Source: Acidobacteriota bacterium
Lineage (GTDB): Bacteria; Acidobacteriota; Blastocatellia; UBA7656
Length of the DNA stretch: 64,000 bases
Direction: 5' to 3'
NCBI GenBank assembly: GCA_038040445.1
Contig: JBBPIG010000028.1
Span: 24,124-88,123 of the forward strand
A program made the translations under genes and the position numbers. Numbering within the stretch: the first letter of the stretch is position 1; each line of letters starts with the position of its first letter. The notes beneath the pieces are model-generated. The model was not told the origin of the DNA. It did not search any database and saw nothing but the letters and a program-made list of their open reading frames with translations. Shown here one piece after another: positions 1-6,218 of this stretch.

Positions 1-384
1 AAGAGAGTCACAGGTATCGGAGGAATCTTCTTCAACGCGAACGACCCTGTCGCACTGCGAGCTTGGTACAAGCAGCACCTGGGAATCGACGTCCAGGAAT
101 GGGGAGGCACCGCGTTCACCTGGACCGATGCAGCGGGCAATCCGACAAAGGGAACGACCGTGTGGTCCATCGGCGCCGCTGATGGTGAGCACTTCGCACC
201 AAGCAAGTCGACCTTCATGGTCAACTATCGCGTCGAAGACTTGGCCGCTGTACTTCAGGCGCTTCGGGACGAAGGATGTAACGTCCTGGAGAAGACAGAC
301 GATTCCGAGTACGGGAAGTTCGGTTGGGTCATGGACCCAGAGGGCAACAAGGTCGAACTTTGGCAGCCACCTCCGGGACAGTGA
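1..384 (+). CDS. VOC (glyoxalase/bleomycin-resistance fold) protein, 5' end outside window
   Basis: The frame is open from the first base and stops with TGA at 382-384. The visible 127 residues include a segment reading FFNANDPVALRAWYKQHLGI, the usual first beta-alpha unit of a vicinal-oxygen-chelate protein, and a C-terminal DPEGNKVELWQPP, the usual last strand with its metal-binding Glu. Such proteins are metal-dependent lyases, dioxygenases or drug-binding proteins, and the substrate cannot be read from sequence. An attC site starts 29 bp after the stop, so this is probably the gene of an integron cassette. Only the start codon and a few residues should be missing. Confidence 0.8.
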   Translation, partial: KRVTGIGGIFFNANDPVALRAWYKQHLGIDVQEWGGTAFTWTDAAGNPTKGTTVWSIGAADGEHFAPSKSTFMVNYRVEDLAAVLQALRDEGCNVLEKTDDSEYGKFGWVMDPEGNKVELWQPPPGQ

Positions 385-412
385 GTTCCATGCCTGAAAT
401 CCAAATGCCGAC

Positions 413-472
413 GCCTAACCCTTACATGCACCGGACTCGCCTTCGGCGAGCCGGTGATGTAAAACGTTAGGC
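413..472 (+). other. Integron attC recombination site 1
   Basis: The 60-bp element opens with GCCTAAC (413-419, R'' type RYYYAAC) and closes with its exact complement GTTAGGC (466-472, R' type GTTRRRY). Between them TTACAT, CACCGG and CTCGCC (422-441) pair in order with GGCGAG, CCGGTG and ATGTAA (445-462). Two unpaired bases, G428 and A435, remain on the left arm. Unpaired extrahelical bases on one arm are the structural mark that integron integrases read in a folded attC strand. The expected crossover is after G466. Confidence 0.93.
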
Positions 473-482
473 GTACAAGGCT

Positions 483-842
483 GTGACATGCGAGTTCCTG
501 GCAATTCTGATCGGCGGTGGCGCCCTCACTATTCCGTTGTCGATCTGGGCGCTCAGCAAGCTGAAGGGGAGAGCCGACCAACGCGCGGCCGGTGCTCCGG
601 ACACTTCACTGGAGCGATTCGCTCGGGCACACCCGAACTTGCGAGTCGATATTCCCGGAATCGTGATGACTGGCTCGCTCAATCTGCACGTATCGAACAT
701 CGATGAGCTTTGGGGCAGCCTGAAAGATAAAGCTGAAGTAATGTTCCCACCGCAGGACATGGCCTATCGGATGCGTGAGTTTGGGATAAAGGACCCAAAC
801 GGTTACGCGCTGATTCTTGGTGAAGACATTTCAAAGAAATAA
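483..842 (+). CDS. Half-VOC-domain protein with N-terminal membrane segment
   Basis: The frame opens with GTG at 483, right after attC 1, and encodes 119 residues. Residues 65-115 (NLHVSNIDELWGSLKDKAEV... then IKDPNGYALILGED) match the second half of a glyoxalase-like VOC domain. Residues 6-26 are hydrophobic and do not belong to that fold. It therefore looks like a VOC half joined to an unrelated membrane-anchored start, or a VOC gene that lost its first half. The GTG start is uncertain. It is the first of three genes between attC 1 and the half-site at 1424. Confidence 0.55.
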   Translation: MTCEFLAILIGGGALTIPLSIWALSKLKGRADQRAAGAPDTSLERFARAHPNLRVDIPGIVMTGSLNLHVSNIDELWGSLKDKAEVMFPPQDMAYRMREFGIKDPNGYALILGEDISKK

Positions 843-855
843 ATAGGGGAAATCT

Positions 856-1263
856 ATGGTACGAATCGTTTTGGGCGTCATTGCCGGATTTTTTGCTTGG
901 TCGATAGTTTGGGTCGGAAGCGAGAAGGTTCTTTCGGCCATTTGGCCGGAGTGGTACGGCGCTCATCAACTCGCGTTCGAAGCGGCCGTTGCCAATGGCG
1001 GTCAGTTCACAGCGGACACGACGCTTCTTCTCATGCATATTGTCCTCGGTTCAATAGTCTCGGTGATGTCCGGATTTCTGGCCGCGCTGATCGCCGGTGA
1101 AAACAAACGCGCGCCGCTAGTCCTCGGCTTTCTGCTGGTGGCCTTTGGTTTACTGAAGGTGGTTCTGTCCTGGCCGTATGTTCCCATTTGGTATCACGTT
1201 ATCTTTACGGCGCTTCTAATTCCAATGACGATTATGGGCGGTAAACTGAAAACCACCACTTAG
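856..1263 (+). CDS. Small integral membrane protein, unknown function
   Basis: ATG at 856 follows a purine-rich AGGGGA 13 bp after the upstream stop, giving 135 residues. Hydrophobic stretches at about residues 1-20, 58-80, 87-105 and 110-130 predict four membrane helices. The first helix ends in WSIVWVGSEKVLSAIWPEWYG. No catalytic motif is visible and I do not recognise a named family. It lies between two other small genes in the same cassette interval, 10 bp before a related-looking truncated membrane gene, so the two may once have been one membrane module. Confidence 0.6.
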   Translation: MVRIVLGVIAGFFAWSIVWVGSEKVLSAIWPEWYGAHQLAFEAAVANGGQFTADTTLLLMHIVLGSIVSVMSGFLAALIAGENKRAPLVLGFLLVAFGLLKVVLSWPYVPIWYHVIFTALLIPMTIMGGKLKTTT

Positions 1264-1273
1264 GAAAAAAGAA

Positions 1274-1396
1274 ATGAGAATCATACTTGCAGGCATCGCG
1301 GGCGGTATCGCGATGTTTATCTGGAGCTTTTGTTCCCATACTGTTCTGCCGCTCGGCGAAGTAGGCGTCAGAATGCTGCCGAACGAACCCCGCTGA
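1274..1396 (+). pseudogene. Truncated small membrane protein (40 codons)
   Basis: ATG at 1274, 10 bp after the previous stop and preceded by AAAAAAGAA, reads MRIILAGIAGGIAMFIWSFC and on to LPLGEVGVRMLPNEP before TGA at 1394. The start resembles the first helix and loop of a longer membrane protein, and the product ends abruptly after that helix. The stop lies about 30 bp before an isolated attC right half at 1424. This fits a gene cut when a cassette end was deleted. It is too short for most gene callers. Confidence 0.5.
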
Positions 1397-1423
1397 TGGC
1401 GGCGCTCAGGCCTCCTAATTCAT

Positions 1424-1430
1424 GTTAGGC
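1424..1430 (+). other. Orphan attC right half (R' box)
   Basis: GTTAGGC is identical to the right box of attC 1. No complementary left box or paired arm can be found in the 150 bp upstream; the nearest GCCGAAC at 1378-1384 has one mismatch and no stem. It marks the probable end of a cassette whose attC left half was lost with the end of the gene at 1274. Confidence 0.45.
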
Positions 1431-1692
1431 GTCTGAAGGTTACAGGTTGAGCGGAAAGGGTAAACGATGTCAGGACACGGGCGGCACGCGCGGCTTATTT
1501 TGTAGACGCCTTGCCCGCCCACTCGTAAGGGGTTTTAAGCTAGCAGGGGTTTTAAGCTAGCGGTGGCAAGGCGGGCCAGGCTACGGTGCGGCACGCGCAA
1601 CCTGAAGTTCTTGGTACACGCTGCCGCGCGGCTGAGTTAGTCAGGTCAGGCGGGATGAGTTACCCTGCCGAGGCTGCTACCCAAATACAGAC
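1431..1692. other. Gene-less cassette body with short repeats
   Basis: No convincing reading frame is present between the half-site and the next attC. A 17-bp unit, AGGGGTTTTAAGCTAGC, stands twice in tandem at 1528-1544 and 1545-1561. It is enclosed by the inverted pair CGCCTTGC (1507-1514) and GCAAGGCG (1566-1573). Cassettes without an open frame are known in integron arrays and may carry RNA or promoter functions; nothing here decides that. Confidence 0.5.
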
Positions 1693-1783
1693 ACCTAACA
1701 CCCATTCAACCGGAGCCGCGCCAACGGAGGCTTCGCTTGACCCCAAGACTCCAGGCGCGGCCCGGTTAATGATGCCGTTAGGC
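1693..1783 (+). other. Integron attC recombination site 2
   Basis: The left box is ACCTAAC (1693-1699) and the right box GTTAGGC (1777-1783), 91 bp overall. The left arm CATT-C-AACCGG-A-GCCGCGCC pairs with the right arm GGCGCGGC, CCGG, TTAATG, leaving one C and one A unpaired on the left arm. This is the same two-bulge plan as in attC 1. The loop is longer, about 30 bases. Crossover is expected after G1777. Confidence 0.9.
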
Positions 1784-1899
1784 GCTAAAACCCGCTTTAT
1801 GAAAAAAAACTATTACACCTGTTTCCTACAACCTAACGTAGTGTTATCGGACGTTGGAAACGTGGGCAATGCGGCCTATCCCCAACGAAAGGTAGGAAG

Positions 1900-2298
1900 A
1901 TGAAGAGTCAACCAAAGGCAGCAGGCAAGGCGGCCTCCAAACTAATCAGCGAAAGGATTGCCGAGTTGGGGGACTGGAGAGGCGATACACTAGCAAGGAT
2001 GCGCGCCCTCATCAGGGAGGCCGACCCTGATGTTGTGGAAGAGTGGAAGTGGATGGGGACCCCGATATGGTCCCATGACGGGGGCATCTGCACGGGAGAG
2101 TCGTACAAGTCGATAGTGAAGCTGACCTTCTTTAAGGGCGCTTCCTTGAAAGATCCTGCCAAGCTCTTCAACTCGAGCCTTGACGGGAACGCAAGGCGCG
2201 CCATCGACATTCACGAGGGTGAGGAGATTGACGCGAATGCGTTCAAGGCGCTCATCCGCGCGGCCGTCGCTCTCAATACTTCTGGCGGAAAGAAATGA
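1900..2298 (+). CDS. DUF1801-domain protein
   Basis: ATG at 1900 follows the ribosome site GGTAGGAAG and gives 132 residues. The segment EEWKWMGTPIW...YKSIVKLTFFKGASLKDP is characteristic of DUF1801 proteins, which adopt the fold shared by YdhG, YjbR and frataxin-like proteins; some are called putative iron chaperones without firm proof. Its stop overlaps the next gene's start by four bases (ATGA), so the two DUF1801 genes are translationally coupled. Both lie in the cassette between attC sites 2 and 3. Confidence 0.85.
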   Translation: MKSQPKAAGKAASKLISERIAELGDWRGDTLARMRALIREADPDVVEEWKWMGTPIWSHDGGICTGESYKSIVKLTFFKGASLKDPAKLFNSSLDGNARRAIDIHEGEEIDANAFKALIRAAVALNTSGGKK

Positions 2299-2651
2299 AC
2301 TCCCCAAAATTCAATTCAGTTGAGGAATATTTAGCCTCACTGGACCCTACGAAAGAAAGGACCCTCAGGTCCGTAATTGATTTGATTCTTACCCAATTTC
2401 CGGAACTAGAGTCCAAAATTTCCTGGAACGTACCTACCATCCACCGGAATGGGAAGTATGTAGTTGGCGTTTGTGCCTACAAGCATCATCTAACATTTTC
2501 ACCCTGGAGTTCTCGTGTAATTGAAGACTTTAAGGTGAGGTTGGGGAAGTTTGTGGTATTGAAGAACTGCTTTCAGGTCCCTGTCGATTGGGAAATCGAT
2601 AGAGAATTAGTGAAGGATTTGGTCCGGGCCAGACTAGCCGAGCTGGATTAG
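2295..2651 (+). CDS. DUF1801-domain protein, second copy
   Basis: ATG at 2295 overlaps the stop of the preceding DUF1801 gene, and the product is 118 residues. The motifs ISWNVPTIHRNGKYVVGVCAY and HLTFSPWS are typical of DUF1801/YdhG-like proteins. The two tandem genes are clearly different in sequence, so this is not a recent duplication. The role is unknown; binding of a small ligand or metal is suggested only by the fold family. Confidence 0.85.
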   Translation: MNSPKFNSVEEYLASLDPTKERTLRSVIDLILTQFPELESKISWNVPTIHRNGKYVVGVCAYKHHLTFSPWSSRVIEDFKVRLGKFVVLKNCFQVPVDWEIDRELVKDLVRARLAELD

Positions 2652-2683
2652 TCTCCCTCGAGTTTTTTAGATCCACGCTAGCA

Positions 2684-3049
2684 TTGTCTGCGTTCTTTTT
2701 TTACGTGGTGAACATCCTCGCCTTCGTCAACCAACCTCCTTGGCACATCAAGGCAGTCATCATCGCTGTTTTCAGTATTCCGGCGGTTGTATTCCTTCTG
2801 CTCGGAGCTTTCTTCCGAGGCTTCAGTCACACGCGACGCGATACAGGCATTGTCTTGCTGAGTGCTTCAGCCCTTTCTGCGCTCGCGATGCTTTCGTTCT
2901 TCTGCGTTTGGGCGTCTCCCGACATGGCAAGGTATTTTTCCGCAGACATATTTCATTTCTTTAGCGACACTGTATCTGGCATTGTTTGCCTCAGCTTTTA
3001 TGTCCTCATTGGATTTGGCTTACTATTCATTCCCCACCAAAGCGCCTAA
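2684..3049 (+). CDS. Hypothetical membrane protein of the cassette
   Basis: The frame ends at 3049 with its stop inside the left box of attC 3, which is usual for cassette genes. From TTG at 2684 it encodes 121 residues with about four hydrophobic helices (near residues 1-14, 24-45, 58-77, 96-116). The frame is open further upstream into the previous gene and no ribosome site marks the TTG, so the start is unsure. No family recognised. Confidence 0.5.
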   Translation: MSAFFFYVVNILAFVNQPPWHIKAVIIAVFSIPAVVFLLLGAFFRGFSHTRRDTGIVLLSASALSALAMLSFFCVWASPDMARYFSADIFHFFSDTVSGIVCLSFYVLIGFGLLFIPHQSA

Positions 3050-3103
3050 CCATGCGATGCAGCTAACAGGCTCCGCCTGTAGCTGATCTTGTTCTCGTTA
3101 TGC
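3044..3103 (+). other. Integron attC recombination site 3
   Basis: The left box is GCCTAAC (3044-3050) and the right box GTTATGC (3097-3103), one base off the GTTRRRY rule. The arm GAT-G-CAGCT-A-ACAGGC pairs with GCCTGT, AGCTG, ATC around a three-base loop. The unpaired G and A are five base pairs apart, the spacing seen in classic attC sites. The site is 60 bp. Confidence 0.9.
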
Positions 3104-3129
3104 CACCTGCGCCCGCAAAAGGCTCGGAG

Positions 3130-3158
3130 TTGACGTACCTACGCGGTGTAGCTACACT
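3130..3158 (+). promoter_or_regulatory. Sigma-70-like promoter inside the toxin-antitoxin cassette
   Basis: TTGACG (3130-3135) and TACACT (3153-3158) are separated by exactly 17 bp. The predicted transcript start falls at about 3165, next to the GTG at 3166 that best fits the toxin's start, so the mRNA would be leaderless or nearly so. Confidence 0.55.
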
Positions 3159-3165
3159 CGTTCGC

Positions 3166-3390
3166 GTGCGATTCGAATGGGACGAGAGGAAGCGGCAGTC
3201 GAACCTTGAAAAGCACGGCGTCGACTTCGCTGACCTCGATCCTATTTTTGCGGGTGACACGGTGACGGTTTTGGATGACCGCTTTGACTACGGCGAGCAT
3301 CGCTTCGTTACGTTTGCGTTGCTCCAAGGCGTCGTCCTGGCCATCGCCCACACTGAAACTGACGAGGTGATCCGATATATCTCGGCATGA
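3166..3390 (+). CDS. brnT: BrnT family ribonuclease toxin
   Basis: The product starts MRFEWDERKRQSNLEKHGVD if GTG 3166 is used, which is how BrnT proteins normally begin. The frame also has an ATG at 3100 inside the attC right box that would add 22 unrelated residues. The core contains the expected DRFDYGEHRFVTFALL region and the terminal ETDEVIRYISA. BrnT is a RelE-fold ribonuclease that blocks translation and is neutralised by BrnA. At 74 residues it is slightly shorter than usual, because the C-terminal RAS-type ending is brief. The antitoxin gene follows 13 bp downstream. Confidence 0.88.
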   Translation: MRFEWDERKRQSNLEKHGVDFADLDPIFAGDTVTVLDDRFDYGEHRFVTFALLQGVVLAIAHTETDEVIRYISA

Positions 3391-3403
3391 CGAGCGACGA
3401 GCT

Positions 3404-3691
3404 ATGAGGAAGAAGGCTACTACAAAGAAATTGGGCAGTGATTTCAAGCGGTTGTCAGCCATGACTGATGACGAGATCGATACTCGCGACATTCCGCAGG
3501 TAACGCCGGAACAGTTCGCACGAGCGATTGTGCGACGCGGTCTTGAGTCGGTTCCACCCAAGGCGCAGTTGACAATACGGGTCGATCTCGAAGTGCTGGA
3601 TTGGTTCCGCAAGCAGGGGCGAGGCTACCAGACTCGGATCAATGCGCTATTGCGAGCGTACATGGAAGCTCACAAGAAAGACGTGGCCTAA
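3404..3691 (+). CDS. brnA: BrnA family antitoxin
   Basis: ATG at 3404 opens a 95-residue protein. Its C-terminal half, LTIRVDLEVLDWFRKQGRGYQTRINALLRAYM in outline, is the ribbon-helix-helix domain of BrnA, which both binds DNA and dimerises. The N-terminal half would wrap the toxin. BrnT-BrnA pairs autoregulate through BrnA binding at their promoter, here probably the one at 3130-3158. The TAA stop lies inside the left box of attC 4, so toxin, antitoxin and promoter form one self-contained cassette. Such pairs are known to stabilise cassette arrays. Confidence 0.88.
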   Translation: MRKKATTKKLGSDFKRLSAMTDDEIDTRDIPQVTPEQFARAIVRRGLESVPPKAQLTIRVDLEVLDWFRKQGRGYQTRINALLRAYMEAHKKDVA

Positions 3692-3776
3692 CTCCCAGGG
3701 TGGACCGAAGCGCGCGACCGAGTGTTGACATGAACCTTGAATGTTACACGCGCGCTCGGTCACCCGAACGTTAGCC
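3686..3776 (+). other. Integron attC recombination site 4
   Basis: GCCTAAC (3686-3692) is the left box and GTTAGCC (3770-3776) the right box. The arm GGGTG-G-ACCGA-A-GCGCGCG pairs with CGCGCGC, TCGGT, CACCC, leaving one G and one A unpaired five pairs apart. The site is 91 bp. Confidence 0.9.
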
Positions 3777-3828
3777 CGTCCAAACAGCAGTCGTTCGGAG
3801 GATTTCAACTCAATCGAGGAGGATGCCA

Positions 3829-4143
3829 ATGAAGTACATGATCAGCTGGTTCGAACGCCCGCAAGGTTCGCCTGCGGAGTACGAGAATGCCCAGAAGCGG
3901 ATACTCGAGGTGTTCGGTCAATGGAAGGCGCCCGCCGGATTCAAGATCGAGCTGTTCGTAGTGCGAGTGGGCGAGTGGGGTGGGCACGTGTTAGTGGACT
4001 GCGACGATCCGTTGGCCGTTCACAAGTTCTGCTCGACGTACCCGGCTTTCGAATTCCAGGCGCGCCCCGTGATTGCCGTCGAAGACGCAGTCCGGGTCGA
4101 ACTCGAAGCCATCGCCTGGCGCGACGGGCTGAAGCGCAGCTGA
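3829..4143 (+). CDS. DUF3303-domain protein
   Basis: The ribosome site AGGAGG (3817-3822) favours the ATG at 3829 over the one at 3823. The 104-residue product begins MKYMISWFERPQGSPAEYEN and carries a WKAPAGFKIELFVVRVGEWGG segment, typical of DUF3303, a small ferredoxin-like-fold family of unknown role. A different DUF3303 protein is encoded within the chromosomal ISC operon at 29567-29854. The gene fills the cassette between attC 4 and attC 5. Confidence 0.8.
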   Translation: MKYMISWFERPQGSPAEYENAQKRILEVFGQWKAPAGFKIELFVVRVGEWGGHVLVDCDDPLAVHKFCSTYPAFEFQARPVIAVEDAVRVELEAIAWRDGLKRS

Positions 4144-4324
4144 CATCCGACAAGATCTCATCGGACAGGCCGCAATGCGTTCGCGAGCCAGCCTGTGTGC
4201 CGGCATGCGTATGGTGCTTCTTTAGCACGCCGTGCCGGGTGACGTGGAGCATTGAAGGCGGCGATGAGTTCGAGTACGAGAACGTGATAACCACACAATT
4301 CGCGTCTGCCGAGCGACGGCCGCG

Positions 4325-4421
4325 GGCTAACAACTAGCGGTTGCATCGGAGCCCGCGCCGCTGAGACAGTCCGTTTCATTCAGGGCCGTGGCGCGGGCCC
4401 CGGTGAACCTGATCGTTAGAC
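4325..4421 (+). other. Integron attC recombination site 5
   Basis: The left box GGCTAAC (4325-4331) has one mismatch to RYYYAAC; the right box is GTTAGAC (4415-4421). GGTT-G-CATCGG-A-GCCCGCGCC on the left pairs with GGCGCGGGC, CCGG, TGAACC on the right, with one wobble, an unpaired G and an A opposite C. The site is 97 bp. It is the last intact attC before the array ends. Confidence 0.85.
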
Positions 4422-4451
4422 CCGCTGAAATGCGGCGGTGATTAGGATGAT

Positions 4452-4655
4452 ATGATTGAGAAGACATTCAAACATGCGTCGGCATCAGAAGCTGGTGATT
4501 ACTATCAAGTCTCTTTTGATGACGGCGATGACTATGAAGCCAAGGACATCGGCGGCCGATATTTCCTAATCCAACAGTTTGAATTCCCCGATGATGGCAC
4601 TCCATGCTGCACCTCGATCAACCTAATCGGAAGTTGTGCCGTCCCACTTAACCAG
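4452..4655 (+). pseudogene. Truncated last cassette gene
   Basis: ATG at 4452 opens MIEKTFKHASASEAGDYYQV and continues as a plausible acidic protein (FDDGDDYEAKDIGG, then FEFPDDGTPC) for roughly 60 residues. The frame then runs into the antisense of panC and stops at 4838, an arbitrary position. No attC follows. The gene seems cut near 4625-4655, where the cassette array was joined to older chromosome. I do not recognise the family. Confidence 0.5.
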
Positions 4656-5516
4656 CTACAGCTCGCCATTCAACACGATGTTGTCAGTCAGCCGCGTCGC
4701 GCCGATGTACCCGGCCAGCGACACCAGCGTGGGAGAGACGGCAGAAATCGTATCCACTGGATCCAGTCGTTCAGTATCCGTGATCCCAACGTAGTCGATG
4801 CGAGCGAGCGGCTCAGCTTCGATCATCGACCGCATTGAAGCAACCAGTCGCGCAGCATCCCGCTCGCCTCCATTGCAAAGTGATTGGCAGCGCTCCAGCG
4901 CACGGCGCAGCACGATCGCGGCCTTTCGTTCTTCGGTAGACAGATTAACGTTCATCGGTGACAGCGCTAGCCCGTCCTCTTCCCTCACCGTAGGGCAAAC
5001 AACTATCTCAACATCCATTGCAAGCTCTCGGACCATTCGCTTCACGATGACGACCTGTTGGGCGTCTTTGCGTCCAAAGAATGCGAAATGAGGGTGGACG
5101 ATGTTGAGCAGCTTGTTCACCACAGTCGTGGCCTCGCGAAAATGACCGGGCAGGCGTGCCCCCTCGAGCTTTTCACTCAGCCCTTCGACTGTCACGAAAG
5201 TTGAAAAGCCTTGCGCAAACATGTCCTCCGCGGCAGCCGCGAAGATAAGATCGACTCCGCGAGTAAAGGCCAACTCAGCATCGCGGGCGAGATCCACACG
5301 GGGTTCCTCCGAGCCTTCATCCGAGCCTTCATCAGATCGGGGGTCAAGACAGATCGAAACAATCACCGCTTCACACAACTCTCGCGCCCGGCTCATAAGC
5401 GATAGATGCCCTTCGTGAAGCGCGCCTCTGGTAGGCACGAGGCCGATGCGCGTTCCTTTGCTTCGCAGCTCGCGACTGGTGGACACCATTCTGGGAATCC
5501 GATTTATTATTTCCAT
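4656..5516 (-). CDS. panC: PanC-like protein with eroded active site
   Basis: The 286-residue product matches pantothenate synthetase (pantoate plus beta-alanine plus ATP to pantothenate) along its length: VPTRGALHEGHLSL at 27-40, FFGRKDAQQ at 147-154, TVREEDGLALS at 176-186. Several positions that are nearly invariant in the family differ. VPTMG is VPTRG, the NPxQFG region is DPRSDEGSDEGS, GHFRG is GHFRE, and SSRN is SPMN (186-189). The HEGH, KD and REEDGLA signatures remain. The SDEG duplication looks like replication slippage. ATG 5516 was chosen over 5600 because alignment starts there. It may be a decaying copy or a relative with another substrate. It converges with the integron array. 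Confidence 0.75.
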   Translation of the reverse strand: MEIINRIPRMVSTSRELRSKGTRIGLVPTRGALHEGHLSLMSRARELCEAVIVSICLDPRSDEGSDEGSEEPRVDLARDAELAFTRGVDLIFAAAAEDMFAQGFSTFVTVEGLSEKLEGARLPGHFREATTVVNKLLNIVHPHFAFFGRKDAQQVVIVKRMVRELAMDVEIVVCPTVREEDGLALSPMNVNLSTEERKAAIVLRRALERCQSLCNGGERDAARLVASMRSMIEAEPLARIDYVGITDTERLDPVDTISAVSPTLVSLAGYIGATRLTDNIVLNGEL

Positions 5517-5775
5517 AAGAACTTGTGAGCCGATTGACGCGTCGGGAGTAATACCTGTGCGATCGATGATCTGGATGCCGCTGAGTGATCCTGCTGGCAA
5601 ACTTTCCAGCGATGATCGCGGCGACTTAGCCGTCGCTGCTTGATTATATTGGATTGGGTTTTGTTTGCAAATTTCCGGTACATCGATCTCATACTCTGGG
5701 GGTGATTAGGAGTGGAACGACCAGAAAAGTGTCTTGCGCGAATCCCACCCACTGGCAGTCGGTGGAAAGCCGCAT

Positions 5776-6098
5776 GGATACCATCGGGCTTTAGCCGATG
5801 GAGCTTCAACTTCAGCCTAACAAGACGTGCGTGCCCCAGATACCATCGGGCTTTAGCCGATGGAGCTTCAACTTCAGCCTAACGTACCAGGAAGAGAAGC
5901 ACATTCCTTCCATCTGTAACGGCTGAAATTGAAACTCCATCGGCTAAAGCCCGATGGTATCCTGGAGCCGCAAGTCGTCTGTTAGGCTAAAGCTGAAACT
6001 CCATCGGCTAAAGCACGATGGTATCCCCTCGAATCCGCATCGTCTGCCGCCTTGGTTCCAGGAGCTGAAACTCCATCGGCTAAAGCACGATGGTATCC
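5776..6098. repeat. Cluster of five palindromic ~45-bp repeats
   Basis: A unit with core CCATCGGGCTTTAGCCGATGG followed by a GCTTCAACTTCAGCCTAA-like tail stands twice in forward direction (5776-5821, 5839-5883). It stands three times inverted (5921-5962, 5982-6026, 6062-6098). The core is a near-perfect hairpin. Spacers differ in length and sequence, so this is not a CRISPR array. The arrangement resembles REP/BIME elements, which in other bacteria are spread by RAYT (Y1) transposases; none is encoded here. The 700 bp from 5517 to 6218 hold nothing else I can support. Confidence 0.85.
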
Positions 6099-6218
6099 AG
6101 CCAGGCATCTTCAGTGACGCGTGTTAGAATCAGGCGCCCGGAGAGTCAGGCGCCTGGATGTTGCCCACTCAAGAAACCGGAAGACTGATGTAGGACAACG
6201 AGCGACTGGTCACTCTTT

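Noticed and set aside
10..472. Transposase or IS element at the left end
   Set aside because: No terminal inverted repeat with transposase motif is present; the hairpin at 413-472 is explained by attC structure.
1831..1860. Additional attC (ACCTAAC at 1831 with GTTGGAA at 1853)
   Set aside because: The right box does not fit GTTRRRY and the 15-bp middle cannot form the two-bulge stem; at most a remnant.
1586..1903. 105-residue ORF over attC 2
   Set aside because: It runs through the attC stem and into the leader of the DUF1801 gene and has no protein-like pattern.
4452..4838. Full 128-residue gene running into panC
   Set aside because: After about residue 65 the frame is merely antisense of panC; the stop position has no meaning for the cassette gene.
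5776..6098. CRISPR-like array
   Set aside because: Repeats occur in both orientations, the units are long palindromes, spacers vary from about 17 to 40 bp, and no cas gene is near.
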